DNA of 64,000 bases from a bacterium. GTDB taxonomy: Bacteria > Bacillota > Bacilli > Lactobacillales > Streptococcaceae. Both the position numbers and the translations under genes were made by a program. Below the pieces are notes generated by a model that did not search any database, was not told the origin of the DNA, and saw only the letters and a program-made list of their open reading frames with translations. This document shows positions 9,307 to 17,387 of this stretch, in pieces (position 1 is the first letter of the stretch; every line of letters starts with the position of its first letter). Where the stretch lies: NCBI GenBank assembly GCA_905221375.1, contig CAJNCY010000006.1, positions 1 to 64,000 of the forward strand. Reading direction: 5' to 3'.

Positions 9307-9895
9307 AGTTTTGCTCCTTGTTAGAGGTTATCATTGGCGCAAAATAATGTTTACGACAAACTGAGATATAGGTTTCATTGCCACCAATCTGAATCTGCTC
9401 ACCATCATAGACTGGCAGTCCATCCTGTGTACGCAAAACCATAGTTGCCTTTTTTTTACAATACTGACAGATGGTCTTGATTTCGTCAATCTTGTCTGCT
9501 AAAAGTAATAGATATTTGGAACCTTCGAACAGTTCATTGCGAAAATCATTTTTCAAACCAAAAGCCATGACGGGTATATCTAACTCGTCTACAACACGAG
9601 CTAGGTCATAAACATGATGACGTTTGAGAAACTGGGCTTCATCGACCAAAACACAGTATGGTTTCTCAGGTAAATCTCGGATAAATCCAAAGATATCCGT
9701 TGACTCCTCAATCGCAATGGCAGGGCGTTTCATGCCAATTCGACTCGATACATAGCCAACACCGTCACGCGTATCCAGAGCTGAAGTCATAATCACAACA
9801 CCTTTTCCTTGCTCCTCATAGTTATAGGCCACCTTGAGAATCTCAATCGTCTTACCAGAGTTCATGGTCCCATAACGATAATACAACTGTGCCAT
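9296..9895 (-). CDS. tdk: Thymidine kinase
   Basis: A type II thymidine kinase of 199 residues, phosphorylating thymidine with ATP in the salvage pathway. P-loop GTMNSGKT at residues 9-16, Walker B LVDEAQFL near 88-95, and structural zinc ligands CQYC (about 147-150) and CRKH near 183 are all present. It is the first gene of the leftward cluster continuing through prfA, prmC and glyA. A promoter-like TATACT lies at about 9940-9950 in the divergent gap shared with the tautomerase gene. Confidence 0.96.
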   Translation of the reverse strand: MAQLYYRYGTMNSGKTIEILKVAYNYEEQGKGVVIMTSALDTRDGVGYVSSRIGMKRPAIAIEESTDIFGFIRDLPEKPYCVLVDEAQFLKRHHVYDLARVVDELDIPVMAFGLKNDFRNELFEGSKYLLLLADKIDEIKTICQYCKKKATMVLRTQDGLPVYDGEQIQIGGNETYISVCRKHYFAPMITSNKEQNYDN

Positions 9896-10018
9896 GTTTC
9901 TTGCTTCACGTCCATTTCTAAATTTTTGCTACATTCTAGTATATCATAATTTTCTTAAGCTTTAAACGGCAAAATGTGGTAAAATAGAAGAAATCAAAAA
10001 CTAGTGGAGGAAGCTATT

Positions 10019-10201
10019 ATGCCATTTGTACGCATCGATTTATTTGAAGGACGCACGCTCGAGCAAAAGAAAGCTCTGGCTAAGGAAGTAACGGAAGCGG
10101 TTGTTCGTAATACTGGAGCACCTCAATCTGCTGTCCATGTCATCATCAACGACATGCCAGAAGGAACTTATTTCCCACAAGGGGAAATGCGCACCAAATA
10201 A
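10019..10201 (+). CDS. 4-oxalocrotonate tautomerase family protein
   Basis: A 60-residue enzyme beginning MPFVRIDLFEGR. The tautomerase superfamily uses the N-terminal proline, exposed after Met removal, as general base; Pro2 is present here. The start at 10019 is set by GTGGAGGAAG upstream and by the need for Pro at position 2; five extra codons are open upstream. Streptococcal members (often called XylH or DmpI) lack a known catabolic pathway, so the physiological substrate is unknown. Monocistronic, with a terminator directly after the stop. Confidence 0.88.
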   Translation: MPFVRIDLFEGRTLEQKKALAKEVTEAVVRNTGAPQSAVHVIINDMPEGTYFPQGEMRTK

Positions 10202-10205
10202 GCTA

Positions 10206-10233
10206 GCTTAAGCAGAATTGCTTAGGCTTTTTC
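10206..10233 (+). terminator. Terminator of the tautomerase gene
   Basis: GCTTAAGCA (10206-10214) pairs with TGCTTAGGC (10219-10227) around a GAAT loop and is followed by five T. Confidence 0.8.
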
Positions 10234-10252
10234 AATCTCCAAGTAGCATCCA

Positions 10253-10281
10253 TTGAAGAAATAGTCTAAATTTGTTACAAT
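10253..10281 (+). promoter_or_regulatory. mnmE promoter
   Basis: -35 TTGAAG at 10253-10258, a 17-bp spacer and -10 TACAAT at 10276-10281. Transcription would start near 10288, just before the palindrome at 10293-10310. Confidence 0.65.
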
Positions 10282-10292
10282 TTGAAAGGATA

Positions 10293-10310
10293 CTTGGAAA
10301 AATTTCCAAG
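10293..10310 (+). promoter_or_regulatory. Perfect 18-bp palindrome in the mnmE 5' region
   Basis: CTTGGAAA, AA, TTTCCAAG form an exact inverted repeat starting about 5 nt after the predicted transcription start and ending 28 nt before the mnmE ATG. It could be a repressor operator or a small 5' mRNA hairpin. I do not recognise the regulator. Confidence 0.5.
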
Positions 10311-10338
10311 AAAAGAGCTATTAATTAAAGGAAATATT

Positions 10339-11712
10339 ATGATTACACGTGAATTTGATACCATTGCGGCTATCTCCACTCCACTAGGTGAAGGGGCTAT
10401 CGGTATTGTCCGCTTAAGCGGAACAGATAGTTTTGCTATTGCGCAAAAGATTTTTAAAGGAAAAGACTTGAGTCAAGTTGCTAGCCATACCCTTAACTAC
10501 GGTCACATCGTTGACCCTCAGACAGGAAAAGTCATGGACGAGGTTATGGTTGGGGCTATGAAGTCTCCAAAGACCTTCACTCGTGAGGATATTATCGAGA
10601 TTAACACCCACGGTGGAATTGCGGTGACCAATGAGATTCTCCAACTAGCTATCCGTGAAGGAGCTCGATTGGCAGAACCTGGTGAATTTACCAAACGTGC
10701 CTTTCTAAATGGACGTGTGGATTTGACACAGGCCGAGGCGGTCATGGATATCATCCGTGCCAAAACTGACAAGGCCATGAACATTGCGGTCAAACAACTA
10801 GATGGTTCCCTTTCTGACCTTATCAATAATACCCGTCAAGAAATCCTTAACACACTTGCCCAAGTCGAGGTTAATATTGATTATCCTGAGTATGACGATG
10901 TTGAGGAAGCCACTACTGCTGTTGTCCGTGAAAAGACAATGGAGTTTGAACAATTGCTATCCAATCTCCTTAGAACAGCCCGTCGTGGTAAAATCCTTCG
11001 CGAAGGAATTTCTACAGCCATCATCGGACGTCCAAACGTTGGGAAATCCAGCCTTCTCAACAACCTCTTGCGTGAGGACAAGGCAATCGTAACCGATATT
11101 GCTGGTACGACACGTGATGTCATTGAAGAATACGTCAACATCAACGGTGTTCCTCTCAAATTGATTGATACAGCTGGTATCCGTGAAACGGATGATATCG
11201 TTGAACAAATTGGTGTTGAGCGTTCGAAAAAAGCTCTTAAGGAAGCTGACTTAGTGCTACTAGTGTTAAATGCCAGTGAATCACTGACCGCTCAAGATCG
11301 TCAACTCTTAGAAATCAGCCAAGAAACCAACCGCATTATTCTTCTTAATAAAACCGACCTGCCTGAAGCGATTGAAACTTCGGAACTACCTGAAGACGTT
11401 ATTCGTATTTCAGTTCTTAAAAATCAAAACATCGATAAGATTGAAGAGAGAATCAACAACCTCTTCTTTGAAAATGCTGGTTTGGTTGAGCAAGATGCAA
11501 CCTACCTATCAAATGCCCGTCATATTTCCTTGATTGAAAAAGCAGTCGAAAGCTTACAAGCTGTTAATGAAGGGCTGGAACTTGGGATGCCAGTTGACTT
11601 GCTTCAAGTTGACTTGACTCGTACTTGGGAAATTCTCGGAGAAATCACAGGGGATGCTGCTCCAGATGAACTCATTACCCAACTCTTTAGCCAATTCTGT
11701 TTAGGAAAATAA
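10339..11712 (+). CDS. mnmE: tRNA uridine-5-carboxymethylaminomethyl GTPase MnmE
   Basis: A 457-residue GTPase that, with MnmG, modifies the wobble U34 of certain tRNAs. An N-terminal folate-binding domain (about 1-120), a helical domain, an inserted G domain with G1 GRPNVGKSS (about 228-236), G3 DTAG and G4 NKTD, and the C-terminal FCLGK with the conserved Cys are all present. The ATG at 10339 has AAAGGAAA upstream; an extra 19 open codons lie in the leader and are not coding. Normal length. Also called trmE or thdF. Confidence 0.96.
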   Translation: MITREFDTIAAISTPLGEGAIGIVRLSGTDSFAIAQKIFKGKDLSQVASHTLNYGHIVDPQTGKVMDEVMVGAMKSPKTFTREDIIEINTHGGIAVTNEILQLAIREGARLAEPGEFTKRAFLNGRVDLTQAEAVMDIIRAKTDKAMNIAVKQLDGSLSDLINNTRQEILNTLAQVEVNIDYPEYDDVEEATTAVVREKTMEFEQLLSNLLRTARRGKILREGISTAIIGRPNVGKSSLLNNLLREDKAIVTDIAGTTRDVIEEYVNINGVPLKLIDTAGIRETDDIVEQIGVERSKKALKEADLVLLVLNASESLTAQDRQLLEISQETNRIILLNKTDLPEAIETSELPEDVIRISVLKNQNIDKIEERINNLFFENAGLVEQDATYLSNARHISLIEKAVESLQAVNEGLELGMPVDLLQVDLTRTWEILGEITGDAAPDELITQLFSQFCLGK

Positions 11713-11714
11713 GA

Positions 11715-11744
11715 AAAATCCATGATCGTTCGGTCATGGATTTT
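11715..11744. terminator. Bidirectional terminator between mnmE and dapA
   Basis: AAAATCCATGA (11715-11725) pairs with TCATGGATTTT (11734-11744). It lies between convergent genes and has T/A tracts on both sides. Confidence 0.85.
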
Positions 11745-11754
11745 ATTGTCTTAA

Positions 11755-12690
11755 TTAATAATCTGGTCTTAAAACACCTGTTACAGTTGCCTTAGTTGCT
11801 TCGTAGTCGCCATCAATAACAACCTTGATAATGCGTTTTGCATCTTCTTCTGGTGCTGGAACAAGAGGTAGACGAGTTGGTCCAGCTTCAAATCCCATAT
11901 AGTTCAGAACTGCCTTAACAGGAGCAGGACTTGGATAAGAGAAGAGAGCGTTGACTTTAGGAATGAATTTACGCTGAATAGCCGCTGCTTTCTTCATATC
12001 GCTTTCTGCAATTGCAGTGAACATTTCGTGCATCTCATCTCCATTTGTATGGGATGCAACAGAAATAACCCCGTCCGCACCAAGATTCATGGCATGGAAA
12101 GCATCCCCATCTTCACCTGTATAGACCAAGAACTCTTCTGGCTTATGCTCAATCAAGTAAGCCATATTTGCCAAGCTAGTACATTCTTTGACCCCAATGA
12201 TATTTGGATGGTCAGCCAAGCGAAGCATGGTTTCTGGAGTCAATTCGACAACCACACGTCCTGGAATGTTATAGATAATAATCGGTAGGTCAGAAGCATC
12301 TGCAATAGCTTTAAAGTGCTGATACATACCTTCTTGAGAAGGCTTGTTATAGTATGGTACGATTGCAAGTCCAGCAGCAAAGCCACCAAATTCTGCGACT
12401 TCTTTGACAAACTCAATCGAGTCACGCGTATCATTTGTCCCTACACCCGCAATCAAAGGAACACGTCCATTGACAATCTTTTGTACAGCCGCAAACAATT
12501 CCAACTCTTCATCGTGGGTCAAGGTTGGACTCTCAGCAGTCGTTCCTGCAAGAAGAATTCCGTCTGTGTGATGGGCCAACAAATGCTCAATCAAGGCTGG
12601 AATGGCATCAAAGTTGATAGAACCATCCTCATGGAAGGGGGTAATGAAGGCCGTGATGATTTTACACTCTTTTAAATCTTGATAAGACAT
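11755..12690 (-). CDS. dapA: 4-hydroxy-tetrahydrodipicolinate synthase
   Basis: A class I aldolase of 311 residues that condenses pyruvate with aspartate semialdehyde, committing carbon to diaminopimelate/lysine and to peptidoglycan precursors. The Schiff-base lysine is Lys168 in GVKECTS, the catalytic Tyr is Tyr140, and the GTT motif is near residues 49-51. It follows asd, which makes its substrate, with a 55-bp gap containing a small hairpin. The pair is downstream of the asd RNA. Confidence 0.96.
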   Translation of the reverse strand: MSYQDLKECKIITAFITPFHEDGSINFDAIPALIEHLLAHHTDGILLAGTTAESPTLTHDEELELFAAVQKIVNGRVPLIAGVGTNDTRDSIEFVKEVAEFGGFAAGLAIVPYYNKPSQEGMYQHFKAIADASDLPIIIYNIPGRVVVELTPETMLRLADHPNIIGVKECTSLANMAYLIEHKPEEFLVYTGEDGDAFHAMNLGADGVISVASHTNGDEMHEMFTAIAESDMKKAAAIQRKFIPKVNALFSYPSPAPVKAVLNYMGFEAGPTRLPLVPAPEEDAKRIIKVVIDGDYEATKATVTGVLRPDY

Positions 12691-12714
12691 GAAAACACCT
12701 CTCTATTTCAAAGA

Positions 12715-12734
12715 AGGAGTTCATCTGAACTCCT
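12715..12734 (-). other. Hairpin between asd and dapA
   Basis: AGGAGTTCA and TGAACTCCT form a 9-bp stem with a two-base loop in the 55-bp gap. The following sequence is only moderately T-rich, so it may be a partial terminator or a processing site that lowers dapA relative to asd. Confidence 0.5.
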
Positions 12735-12745
12735 AAACGATATGA

Positions 12746-13822
12746 CTATTTTAATTCAAATTTCAATTCAGCTGTTGGACGAACCAATCCACGTTCATGA
12801 AGAGTTTCTGCAATCTGAACTGAGTTCCAAGCAGCACCTTTGAGAAGGTTATCTGAAACAACCCACATGTGAATTCCTTTTTCTGCATCCAAGTCTTTAC
12901 GGATACGACCAACAAAGGTATCACGTGAACCAACTGCATTGATGGCTTGCGGATAGATTTGATGAGCTACATCATCTTCAAGAACAGCCCCTGGGAAGGC
13001 CGCGATAACTGCTTTGACTTCTTCGATTGGTGCCACTTCTTTTGTTTCGATGTAAACAGACTCAGAGTGAGCTGACAAGACTGGAATGCGCACACATGTT
13101 GCAGATACTGCGATGCTATCATCTTCCATGATTTTCTTAGTTTCCTTAGTCATCTTCATCTCTTCGTAAGTGTAATCATTGTCAGTGAAAACATCAATTT
13201 GCGGAAGAGCGTTAAAGGCGATAGGATAGTGTTTCTTGTCCCCACCTGAAGGCAAGATTTCCGCATGCAAATCACGTGGGTTTACACCATCATTCAAGAC
13301 TTCACGAAGTTCACGTTGTGTTTCAAGAATTGCTCCCATACCAGCACCTGAAACTGCTTGGTAAGTTGAAACAATGATACGGTCCAATCCCCATTTTTGG
13401 CGAACTGGCTCAAGAGCTACCATCATTTGGATTGTTGAACAGTTAGGGCAGGCAATAATCCCGTTGTGGGCATCAAGTGCATGAGCATTGACCTCTGGAA
13501 CAACCAATGGTACATCAGGATTTTGACGGAAGTAAGATGTATTATCTACTACTACCGCTCCAGCTTTAACTGCGTATGGTGCATACTTAGCTGATGTAGA
13601 ACCACCTGCTGAAAAGAGAGCAATATCAACTCCTTCAAAAGCTGTTTCAGTCGTTTCTTCAATCGTAATATCTTGATCTTTAAATTTCAAAGTCTTGCCT
13701 GCTGAACGTGCAGAAGCAAGTAAACGAATTTTATCGATTGGAAGTGTTGATTCTTCCAACATTTTTATCATCTGAGCTCCGACAGCACCTGTCGCGCCGA
13801 CTACAGCAACTGTATATCCCAT
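12746..13822 (-). CDS. asd: Aspartate-semialdehyde dehydrogenase
   Basis: A 358-residue NADP-dependent enzyme that reduces aspartyl phosphate to aspartate semialdehyde, the branch point to lysine/peptidoglycan, threonine and methionine. The N-terminal nucleotide-binding motif VVGATGAVG (about 7-15) and the active-site Cys128 in ACPNCST are present. It has its own promoter (13868-13895) in addition to any read-through from the asd RNA upstream. GAAAGAGG precedes the ATG. Confidence 0.96.
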   Translation of the reverse strand: MGYTVAVVGATGAVGAQMIKMLEESTLPIDKIRLLASARSAGKTLKFKDQDITIEETTETAFEGVDIALFSAGGSTSAKYAPYAVKAGAVVVDNTSYFRQNPDVPLVVPEVNAHALDAHNGIIACPNCSTIQMMVALEPVRQKWGLDRIIVSTYQAVSGAGMGAILETQRELREVLNDGVNPRDLHAEILPSGGDKKHYPIAFNALPQIDVFTDNDYTYEEMKMTKETKKIMEDDSIAVSATCVRIPVLSAHSESVYIETKEVAPIEEVKAVIAAFPGAVLEDDVAHQIYPQAINAVGSRDTFVGRIRKDLDAEKGIHMWVVSDNLLKGAAWNSVQIAETLHERGLVRPTAELKFELK

Positions 13823-13867
13823 AAATAACCTCTTTCGGAATTTTCTAAAAATTTCTATAATAGATGT

Positions 13868-13895
13868 ATTATACTACTTTTTCCATGAATTGCAA
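13868..13895 (-). promoter_or_regulatory. asd promoter
   Basis: On the minus strand, -35 TTGCAA (13895-13890), 16-bp spacer, -10 TATAAT (13873-13868). It lies between the asd RNA terminator and the asd start, so asd can be transcribed independently of the RNA. Confidence 0.75.
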
Positions 13896-13914
13896 AGCTT
13901 TTTCATCATTTTTT

Positions 13915-13949
13915 GGAAAATAAAAATCCCCAGTCGCTAGACCAGGGAC
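13915..13949 (-). terminator. Terminator of the asd RNA
   Basis: On the minus strand GTCCCTGGTC pairs with GACTGGGGAT around a TAGC loop (13949-13926), followed by TTTTATTTT. Confidence 0.85.
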
Positions 13950-14063
13950 TAAGAGGCATCTTCATGTGATGAGCAGGTTCACACAACTCATCAAGGTCCG
14001 CTCCTGCGTTATGACCTCCTTATGCTCAATAGTAGTCCGAAGACTACCTATCGACTCATCGCA
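13915..14063 (-). ncRNA. asd RNA motif with its own terminator
   Basis: A structured RNA of about 150 nt upstream of asd. It begins just after a consensus promoter, contains the stem GGTAGTCTTCGGACTACT with a UUCG tetraloop, a GAGGTC...GACCTT pair, and ends in an intrinsic terminator. Position, genus and layout fit the asd RNA motif, a conserved lactic-acid-bacterial structure described upstream of asd genes; this identification is from memory of gene context, not from a covariance search. It does not show the conserved core of the lysine riboswitch. Because asd has a separate promoter, the RNA may be a free small RNA. Confidence 0.75.
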
Positions 14064-14069
14064 TCTTCT

Positions 14070-14098
14070 ATTCTACTAAAGAGAATCACTTTTGTCAA
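14070..14098 (-). promoter_or_regulatory. Consensus promoter of the asd RNA
   Basis: On the minus strand, -35 TTGACA (14098-14093), a 17-bp spacer, and -10 TAGAAT (14075-14070). This is one of the strongest-looking promoters in the window. Confidence 0.85.
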
Positions 14099-14111
14099 CA
14101 GACGAAACTCT

Positions 14112-14302
14112 TTATACTATCAAATTCAAACTTCGTCAGCGTCTCCTTAGCGTATATATGTTACTGACTTCGTCAGTTTCATCTACAACCTCAAAAACAT
14201 GTTTTGAGCTGACTTTGTCAGTCTTATCTACAACCTCAAAGCAGTACTTTGATCAGCCTGCAGCTAGCTTCCTAGTTTGCTCTTTGATTTTCATTGAGTA
14301 TT
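14112..14302 (+). repeat. BOX element with degenerate boxA
   Basis: Plus-strand BOX: a shortened, diverged boxA (14112-14160, missing part of the usual CTCTTCGAAAATCTC), two boxB modules with CTGACTTCGTCAG-type stems (about 14163-14250) and an intact boxC ending TTTTCATTGAGTATT. It lies directly upstream of the asd RNA promoter. Reading frames across it are translations of the repeat. Confidence 0.85.
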
Positions 14303-14360
14303 GATTTTATTTACACAGGTGCATAAGAAACATCTTTGAAAAATTTGGGGCAGACATAAC

Positions 14361-14387
14361 AAAAACCCTTGTAAATCAAGGGTTTTT
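14361..14387. terminator. Bidirectional terminator downstream of tRNA-Thr
   Basis: AAAAACCCTTG (14361-14371) and CAAGGGTTTTT (14377-14387) form an 11-bp stem with a five-base loop. It ends the leftward tRNA-Thr transcript. Confidence 0.85.
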
Positions 14388-14399
14388 CTGTCTATTTAA

Positions 14400-14472
14400 T
14401 GCTAATTGCCGGGATTGAACCGGCGACCTCATCCTTACCATGGATGCGCTCTGCCAACTGAGCTAAATCAGC
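14400..14472 (-). tRNA. tRNA-Thr (anticodon GGU)
   Basis: 73-nt cloverleaf on the minus strand. Acceptor GCTGATT pairs with AATTAGC, followed by discriminator A. The D arm AGCTCAGTTGGCAGAGC is standard, the anticodon loop ATGGTAA gives anticodon GGT, and the T arm is GCCGGTTCAATCCCGGC. CCA is not encoded. A promoter and terminator flank it, so it is a single-tRNA unit. Confidence 0.96.
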
Positions 14473-14482
14473 TTACTTAAAA

Positions 14483-14511
14483 AGTATACTACAGTTAGAA
14501 AATCTTGTCAA
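14483..14511 (-). promoter_or_regulatory. tRNA-Thr promoter
   Basis: On the minus strand, -35 TTGACA (14511-14506), 17-bp spacer, -10 TATACT (14488-14483). Confidence 0.8.
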
Positions 14512-14530
14512 GTTTCCTTAGAAATTTTCC

Positions 14531-14563
14531 ATAAGAAAAAGCCAGGTAAGAGTCACCCAGCTT
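14531..14563 (-). terminator. queT terminator
   Basis: On the minus strand AAGCTGGGT pairs with ACCTGGCTT (14563-14539; two G-U pairs), followed by TTTCTTAT. Confidence 0.8.
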
Positions 14564-14571
14564 GTCTTCTT

Positions 14572-15081
14572 CTATTTGCTTAAATCGATTCGACGACCAA
14601 TTTTACCGATAATAATCGCTCCAATAATCAATGAGGCAAATTCACCAACTCCTGTTGTAAACCAAGTAAGGAAAAATGGTAATTGCGCTACAATATTCAA
14701 CTCGGCAGCGATAGTAAACATGGAAATTGAAAAGAGGATTGAAAAGAAGAAATGATCTTTTCGAATTAATCCATTAAAGAGGTAATCTTTGCTGTATTTT
14801 GCAAAAAGCCAAACACCTAGACTGAGGAATACTAGGGTTGATCCACCACCAACAAAGACATCTAGCAGTCCGAAGCTAAAGAAATTAGCAATCATACAAC
14901 CGATGGTAACTCCGATGATGTACTTAGGATTGTAAAAAGCCATAAAGTTCATCATTTCTGAAATACGGAACTGATAAGCACCATAGCTGATGGCATTTAG
15001 AGGCGGTGTGACAGTCAAAACGACATAAATAGCAGCAACGATTGCAATGTCTGCAACATCACGAATAGTTAATTTTTTCAT
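14572..15081 (-). CDS. queT: QueT family queuosine-precursor transporter (ECF S component)
   Basis: A 169-residue membrane protein starting MKKLTIRDVADIAI, with about five to six hydrophobic segments and the QueT (COG4708) pattern LNAISYGAYQFRISEMMNF. It is the substrate-binding S component of an energy-coupling-factor transporter for preQ0/preQ1 or queuine; the shared ATPase/T module is encoded elsewhere. The ATG at 15081 lies directly after the preQ1-II riboswitch, whose AAAGGAGAA is the ribosome site; a longer open frame runs through the riboswitch and is not coding. Confidence 0.9.
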   Translation of the reverse strand: MKKLTIRDVADIAIVAAIYVVLTVTPPLNAISYGAYQFRISEMMNFMAFYNPKYIIGVTIGCMIANFFSFGLLDVFVGGGSTLVFLSLGVWLFAKYSKDYLFNGLIRKDHFFFSILFSISMFTIAAELNIVAQLPFFLTWFTTGVGEFASLIIGAIIIGKIGRRIDLSK

Positions 15082-15084
15082 CTT

Positions 15085-15143
15085 TTCTCCTTTAGCGGTT
15101 GCCCGCGTGTAATATGCTTGGTGAAAGAAGCTAAGCACCAAGG
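15085..15143 (-). promoter_or_regulatory. preQ1-II riboswitch (COG4708 motif)
   Basis: On the minus strand: hairpin CTTGGTG...CACCAAG, then CATATTACACGCGG, the GCGG/CCGC helix, and AAAGGAGAA as the ribosome-binding site. This matches the streptococcal preQ1-II class as I remember it, which sequesters the Shine-Dalgarno when preQ1 binds and so turns off queT translation. Extended -10 TGCTATACT (15173-15165) starts the transcript. Confidence 0.9.
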
Positions 15144-15188
15144 GTTGCTTTATTCAACCTTACTAGTATAGCACAATAGCCTGCTTTA

Positions 15189-15197
15189 TGCTATACT
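15189..15197 (+). promoter_or_regulatory. Extended -10 promoter of gtrA, predicted leaderless
   Basis: TGC followed by TATACT at 15192-15197 forms an extended -10 element. No good -35 is present at the expected distance. The start codon begins at 15204, six bases after the -10, so transcription should start at or within a base or two of the ATG. No ribosome site is visible upstream. Confidence 0.6.
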
Positions 15198-15203
15198 TAA
15201 ACC

Positions 15204-15635
15204 ATGAAAATTCCTATTCAAAAATTTTTTAACAATGAAATCTTAGCCTATCTCTTCTTTGGCCTTGCAACAACTCTAGTTTCGATTCTCTCACGATTAG
15301 TCATTTATCAACTAAGTCATCAGGAACTCCTTGCTACTGGCCTAGCAAATATAATTGGTATCCTCTTTGCCTTTATCACAAATGATAGGATTGTATTTAA
15401 GCAAGCTAGGCAGAATTGGCCAAGCCGTTTAGTGAAATTTTCTCTTGCCCGCCTTTCTACTTTTCTGTTAGACTTGCTCCTTACTTTTCTATTTGTAACC
15501 CAGTTTCCCCACATCATAGGTCAATTCGTAAATGAAAAACTTGACAAAATCAATGCAATCGAAACAGTTCTTGCACAATTATTGATAATTATCCTTAATT
15601 ACGTTTTTAGCAAGGTTTTTATTTTTAAAAAATAA
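15204..15635 (+). CDS. GtrA-family membrane protein
   Basis: A 143-residue protein with four predicted membrane segments, typical of GtrA/DPMS-type proteins that help flip or position polyprenyl-linked sugars. Conserved features include a FGLATTLVSILSRL first helix, FAFITNDRIVFK between helices 2 and 3, and a final ILNYVFSKVFIFKK. No glycosyltransferase lies next to it, so the partner is unknown; in streptococci a role in teichoic acid or glycan assembly is plausible but unproven. It diverges from queT across a 120-bp region. Confidence 0.82.
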   Translation: MKIPIQKFFNNEILAYLFFGLATTLVSILSRLVIYQLSHQELLATGLANIIGILFAFITNDRIVFKQARQNWPSRLVKFSLARLSTFLLDLLLTFLFVTQFPHIIGQFVNEKLDKINAIETVLAQLLIIILNYVFSKVFIFKK

Positions 15636-15653
15636 AATTTCTGAGCATATATC

Positions 15654-15682
15654 TTGCAAGCTTTTCTTTATTAATATATAAT
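15654..15682 (+). promoter_or_regulatory. mscL promoter
   Basis: -35 TTGCAA (15654-15659), 17-bp spacer, -10 TATAAT (15677-15682), about 30 bp before the ATG. Confidence 0.75.
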
Positions 15683-15711
15683 GAATTATAAACTTTTTTT
15701 GAAAGGAAATT

Positions 15712-16098
15712 ATGAAAATGTTAAAAGATCTTAAAGCATTTTTGCTTCGTGGTAATGTTGTTGACCTTGCTGTCGGTGTGATCATTGCCTCTGCTTTTGG
15801 TGCTATCGTAACTTCATTCGTTAACGATATCATCACTCCACTTCTATTGAATCCTGCTTTGAAAGCTGCAAAAATCGAACGTATTGCTGAACTTTCATGG
15901 AATGGTGTTGCTTACGGTAACTTCTTGAGTGGTGTTATCAACTTCCTTGTAGTTGGTACTGTACTATTCTTTGTGATTAAAGCAATGGAAAAAGCTCAAA
16001 ACCTTACTAAGAAAGAAGAAGCTGCTGAGGAAGCTCCAGCTGGTCCAACTGAGTTGGAAGTACTTCAAGAAATCAAAGCCCTTCTTGAGAAAAAATAA
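15712..16098 (+). CDS. mscL: Large-conductance mechanosensitive channel
   Basis: A 128-residue channel that opens under membrane tension to release solutes on osmotic downshock. The N-terminal FLLRGNVVDLAVGVIIASAF signature with TM1 (about 15-40), TM2 (about 66-90), and a charged C-terminal helix (EEAAEEAP to the end) are present. It forms homopentamers. AAAGGAAATT precedes the ATG. Own promoter and terminator. Confidence 0.96.
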   Translation: MKMLKDLKAFLLRGNVVDLAVGVIIASAFGAIVTSFVNDIITPLLLNPALKAAKIERIAELSWNGVAYGNFLSGVINFLVVGTVLFFVIKAMEKAQNLTKKEEAAEEAPAGPTELEVLQEIKALLEKK

Positions 16099-16104
16099 TC
16101 GATT

Positions 16105-16141
16105 AAAAGGATCTAGCGCAAAAGCTAAATCCTTTTTCTTT
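16105..16141. terminator. Terminator shared by mscL and hemH
   Basis: AAAAGGAT (16105-16112) pairs with ATCCTTTT (16129-16136) with an inner TAGC/GCTA pair, followed by TTCTTT on the plus strand. The genes converge here and the hemH stop codon overlaps the end. Confidence 0.8.
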
Positions 16142-17234
16142 ACTCTTTTGGTAACTTGCCTGCTTTCTCAAGCATTTTCTTGATCAAATAAGGCATCTTA
16201 ACATTTTCCCGACCTTTTTTCTCAATCAATTTTTTCACAAATTCTGGCATTTGCAAATCTTGAGATTCAGCCAAAATGTTTTTCGTCTCGTCTGAAGGAA
16301 CTAACTCATCAAAGGTTTCTTCTTCTGGGAGAAATTCCTTAAACTCTTTGTCCTCATTAGCTCTGACTGTATTAACCAAGGCATCAATCAAACGAGAATC
16401 TGTATTTGGCATTGGTGGACGATGGTAGTTTACACCAAATTCCTGACATAAGTCATAACATTCCACATCATTATCAAACAAGACTTCAATATGCTCGCTA
16501 ATGAAGCTGATAGGAACAAAAATATAATGGTCTGGATGTTCTGTCTGTTCTCTGAGATACTCCAAAACATCTGGCTTAATCCATGGAATCCCGATATCAC
16601 TTTCACTCTGCCAAGTGTTGGTATATTGTTCTGAACTCAGTCCTAGTTTTTCAGCGACTAGCTTGCTATTTTCGAAAATTTGGTCAATATATGGGTCACC
16701 AAAATCCAAGGCAAAAATAGGCACACTATGGGCTGAAAAGATGACTTTAAAGCTGTCTTGCTTTGCTTCTTCTTTTAAAATCTTATCAATTTCATCTGCC
16801 CAATAATTTAAGAGCACTTCTTCCTGATACCAGTCCTTAATGACCAAAAATTGAATTTGTTTGCTTTCCAAAAATTTCTCATAGCCCATGACAGAGTAGA
16901 AAGAATAATGGGGCTCCAAAATCAAGCAAATACACTGTTCAATGCCGTCTGCTTCCATCTGACCGATCACATCTGGAATAAAGGGACTGGAAAACTTATT
17001 GGCAAAATAGACACTATACTCATTCCCCAGCCTAGCTTCTACCAAGGCAACCTCTTCACGCGTAATTCTTTGCAGAGGCGTGCCTCCAATTCGTACATAA
17101 TTATCATAGAGTGTTTGAATCTCGTGGTCTTGGGGTCTCACTCCACGACGAATATTTGTGAAAAAATCAGCCACACCTTCAAAGGTAATCTCTTCTGGCG
17201 AACCAAAGGTCATCATTAAAATTGCTTTTTTCAT
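16140..17234 (-). CDS. hemH: Ferrochelatase
   Basis: A 364-residue enzyme of the chelatase family inserting Fe2+ into protoporphyrin IX or, in Gram-positives, coproporphyrin III. The N-terminal MMTFGSPEE, the [10 protein letters not shown] segment with the metal-binding His (near residue 180), and [16 protein letters not shown] with the partner Glu are conserved. The last 50 or so residues, charged and ending in [11 protein letters not shown], extend past the core and are not needed for the fold. No other haem gene is in the window, and streptococci generally lack the pathway, so it may act on imported porphyrin. Confidence 0.9.
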   Translation of the reverse strand: MKKAILMMTFGSPEEITFEGVADFFTNIRRGVRPQDHEIQTLYDNYVRIGGTPLQRITREEVALVEARLGNEYSVYFANKFSSPFIPDVIGQMEADGIEQCICLILEPHYSFYSVMGYEKFLESKQIQFLVIKDWYQEEVLLNYWADEIDKILKEEAKQDSFKVIFSAHSVPIFALDFGDPYIDQIFENSKLVAEKLGLSSEQYTNTWQSESDIGIPWIKPDVLEYLREQTEHPDHYIFVPISFISEHIEVLFDNDVECYDLCQEFGVNYHRPPMPNTDSRLIDALVNTVRANEDKEFKEFLPEEETFDELVPSDETKNILAESQDLQMPEFVKKLIEKKGRENVKMPYLIKKMLEKAGKLPKE

Positions 17235-17329
17235 AACTACTTCCTTGTGATGTTTTTATCAAGTTTATTTTATCATTAATTCATTAATAAGTAAACGCTA
17301 ACATAGGGACATTCTCAATCTTCTGTCTT

Positions 17330-17358
17330 TTGTTTTTCTCTTCTTTCTATGATACAAT
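17330..17358 (+). promoter_or_regulatory. pepT promoter
   Basis: -35 TTGTTT (17330-17335), 17-bp spacer, -10 TACAAT (17353-17358), 29 bp before the ATG. Confidence 0.65.
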
Positions 17359-17387
17359 GGAAAAAATGAATTCAAAAGGAGTTTTTT

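Noticed and set aside
13915..14098. Lysine riboswitch upstream of asd-dapA
   Set aside because: The gene context suits a lysine riboswitch, but the conserved AGAGGTGCG and GGCCGTGCATTGA-type core segments are missing and the RNA is shorter. The asd RNA motif fits better.
14092..14304. 70-codon plus-strand open frame
   Set aside because: It is a translation of the BOX element; the last residues recur in the reading frame across the BOX at 1817-1923.
15085..15141. N-terminal extension of QueT by 20 residues
   Set aside because: The extra codons run through the preQ1-II riboswitch and its ribosome site; the ATG at 15081 fits the family start.
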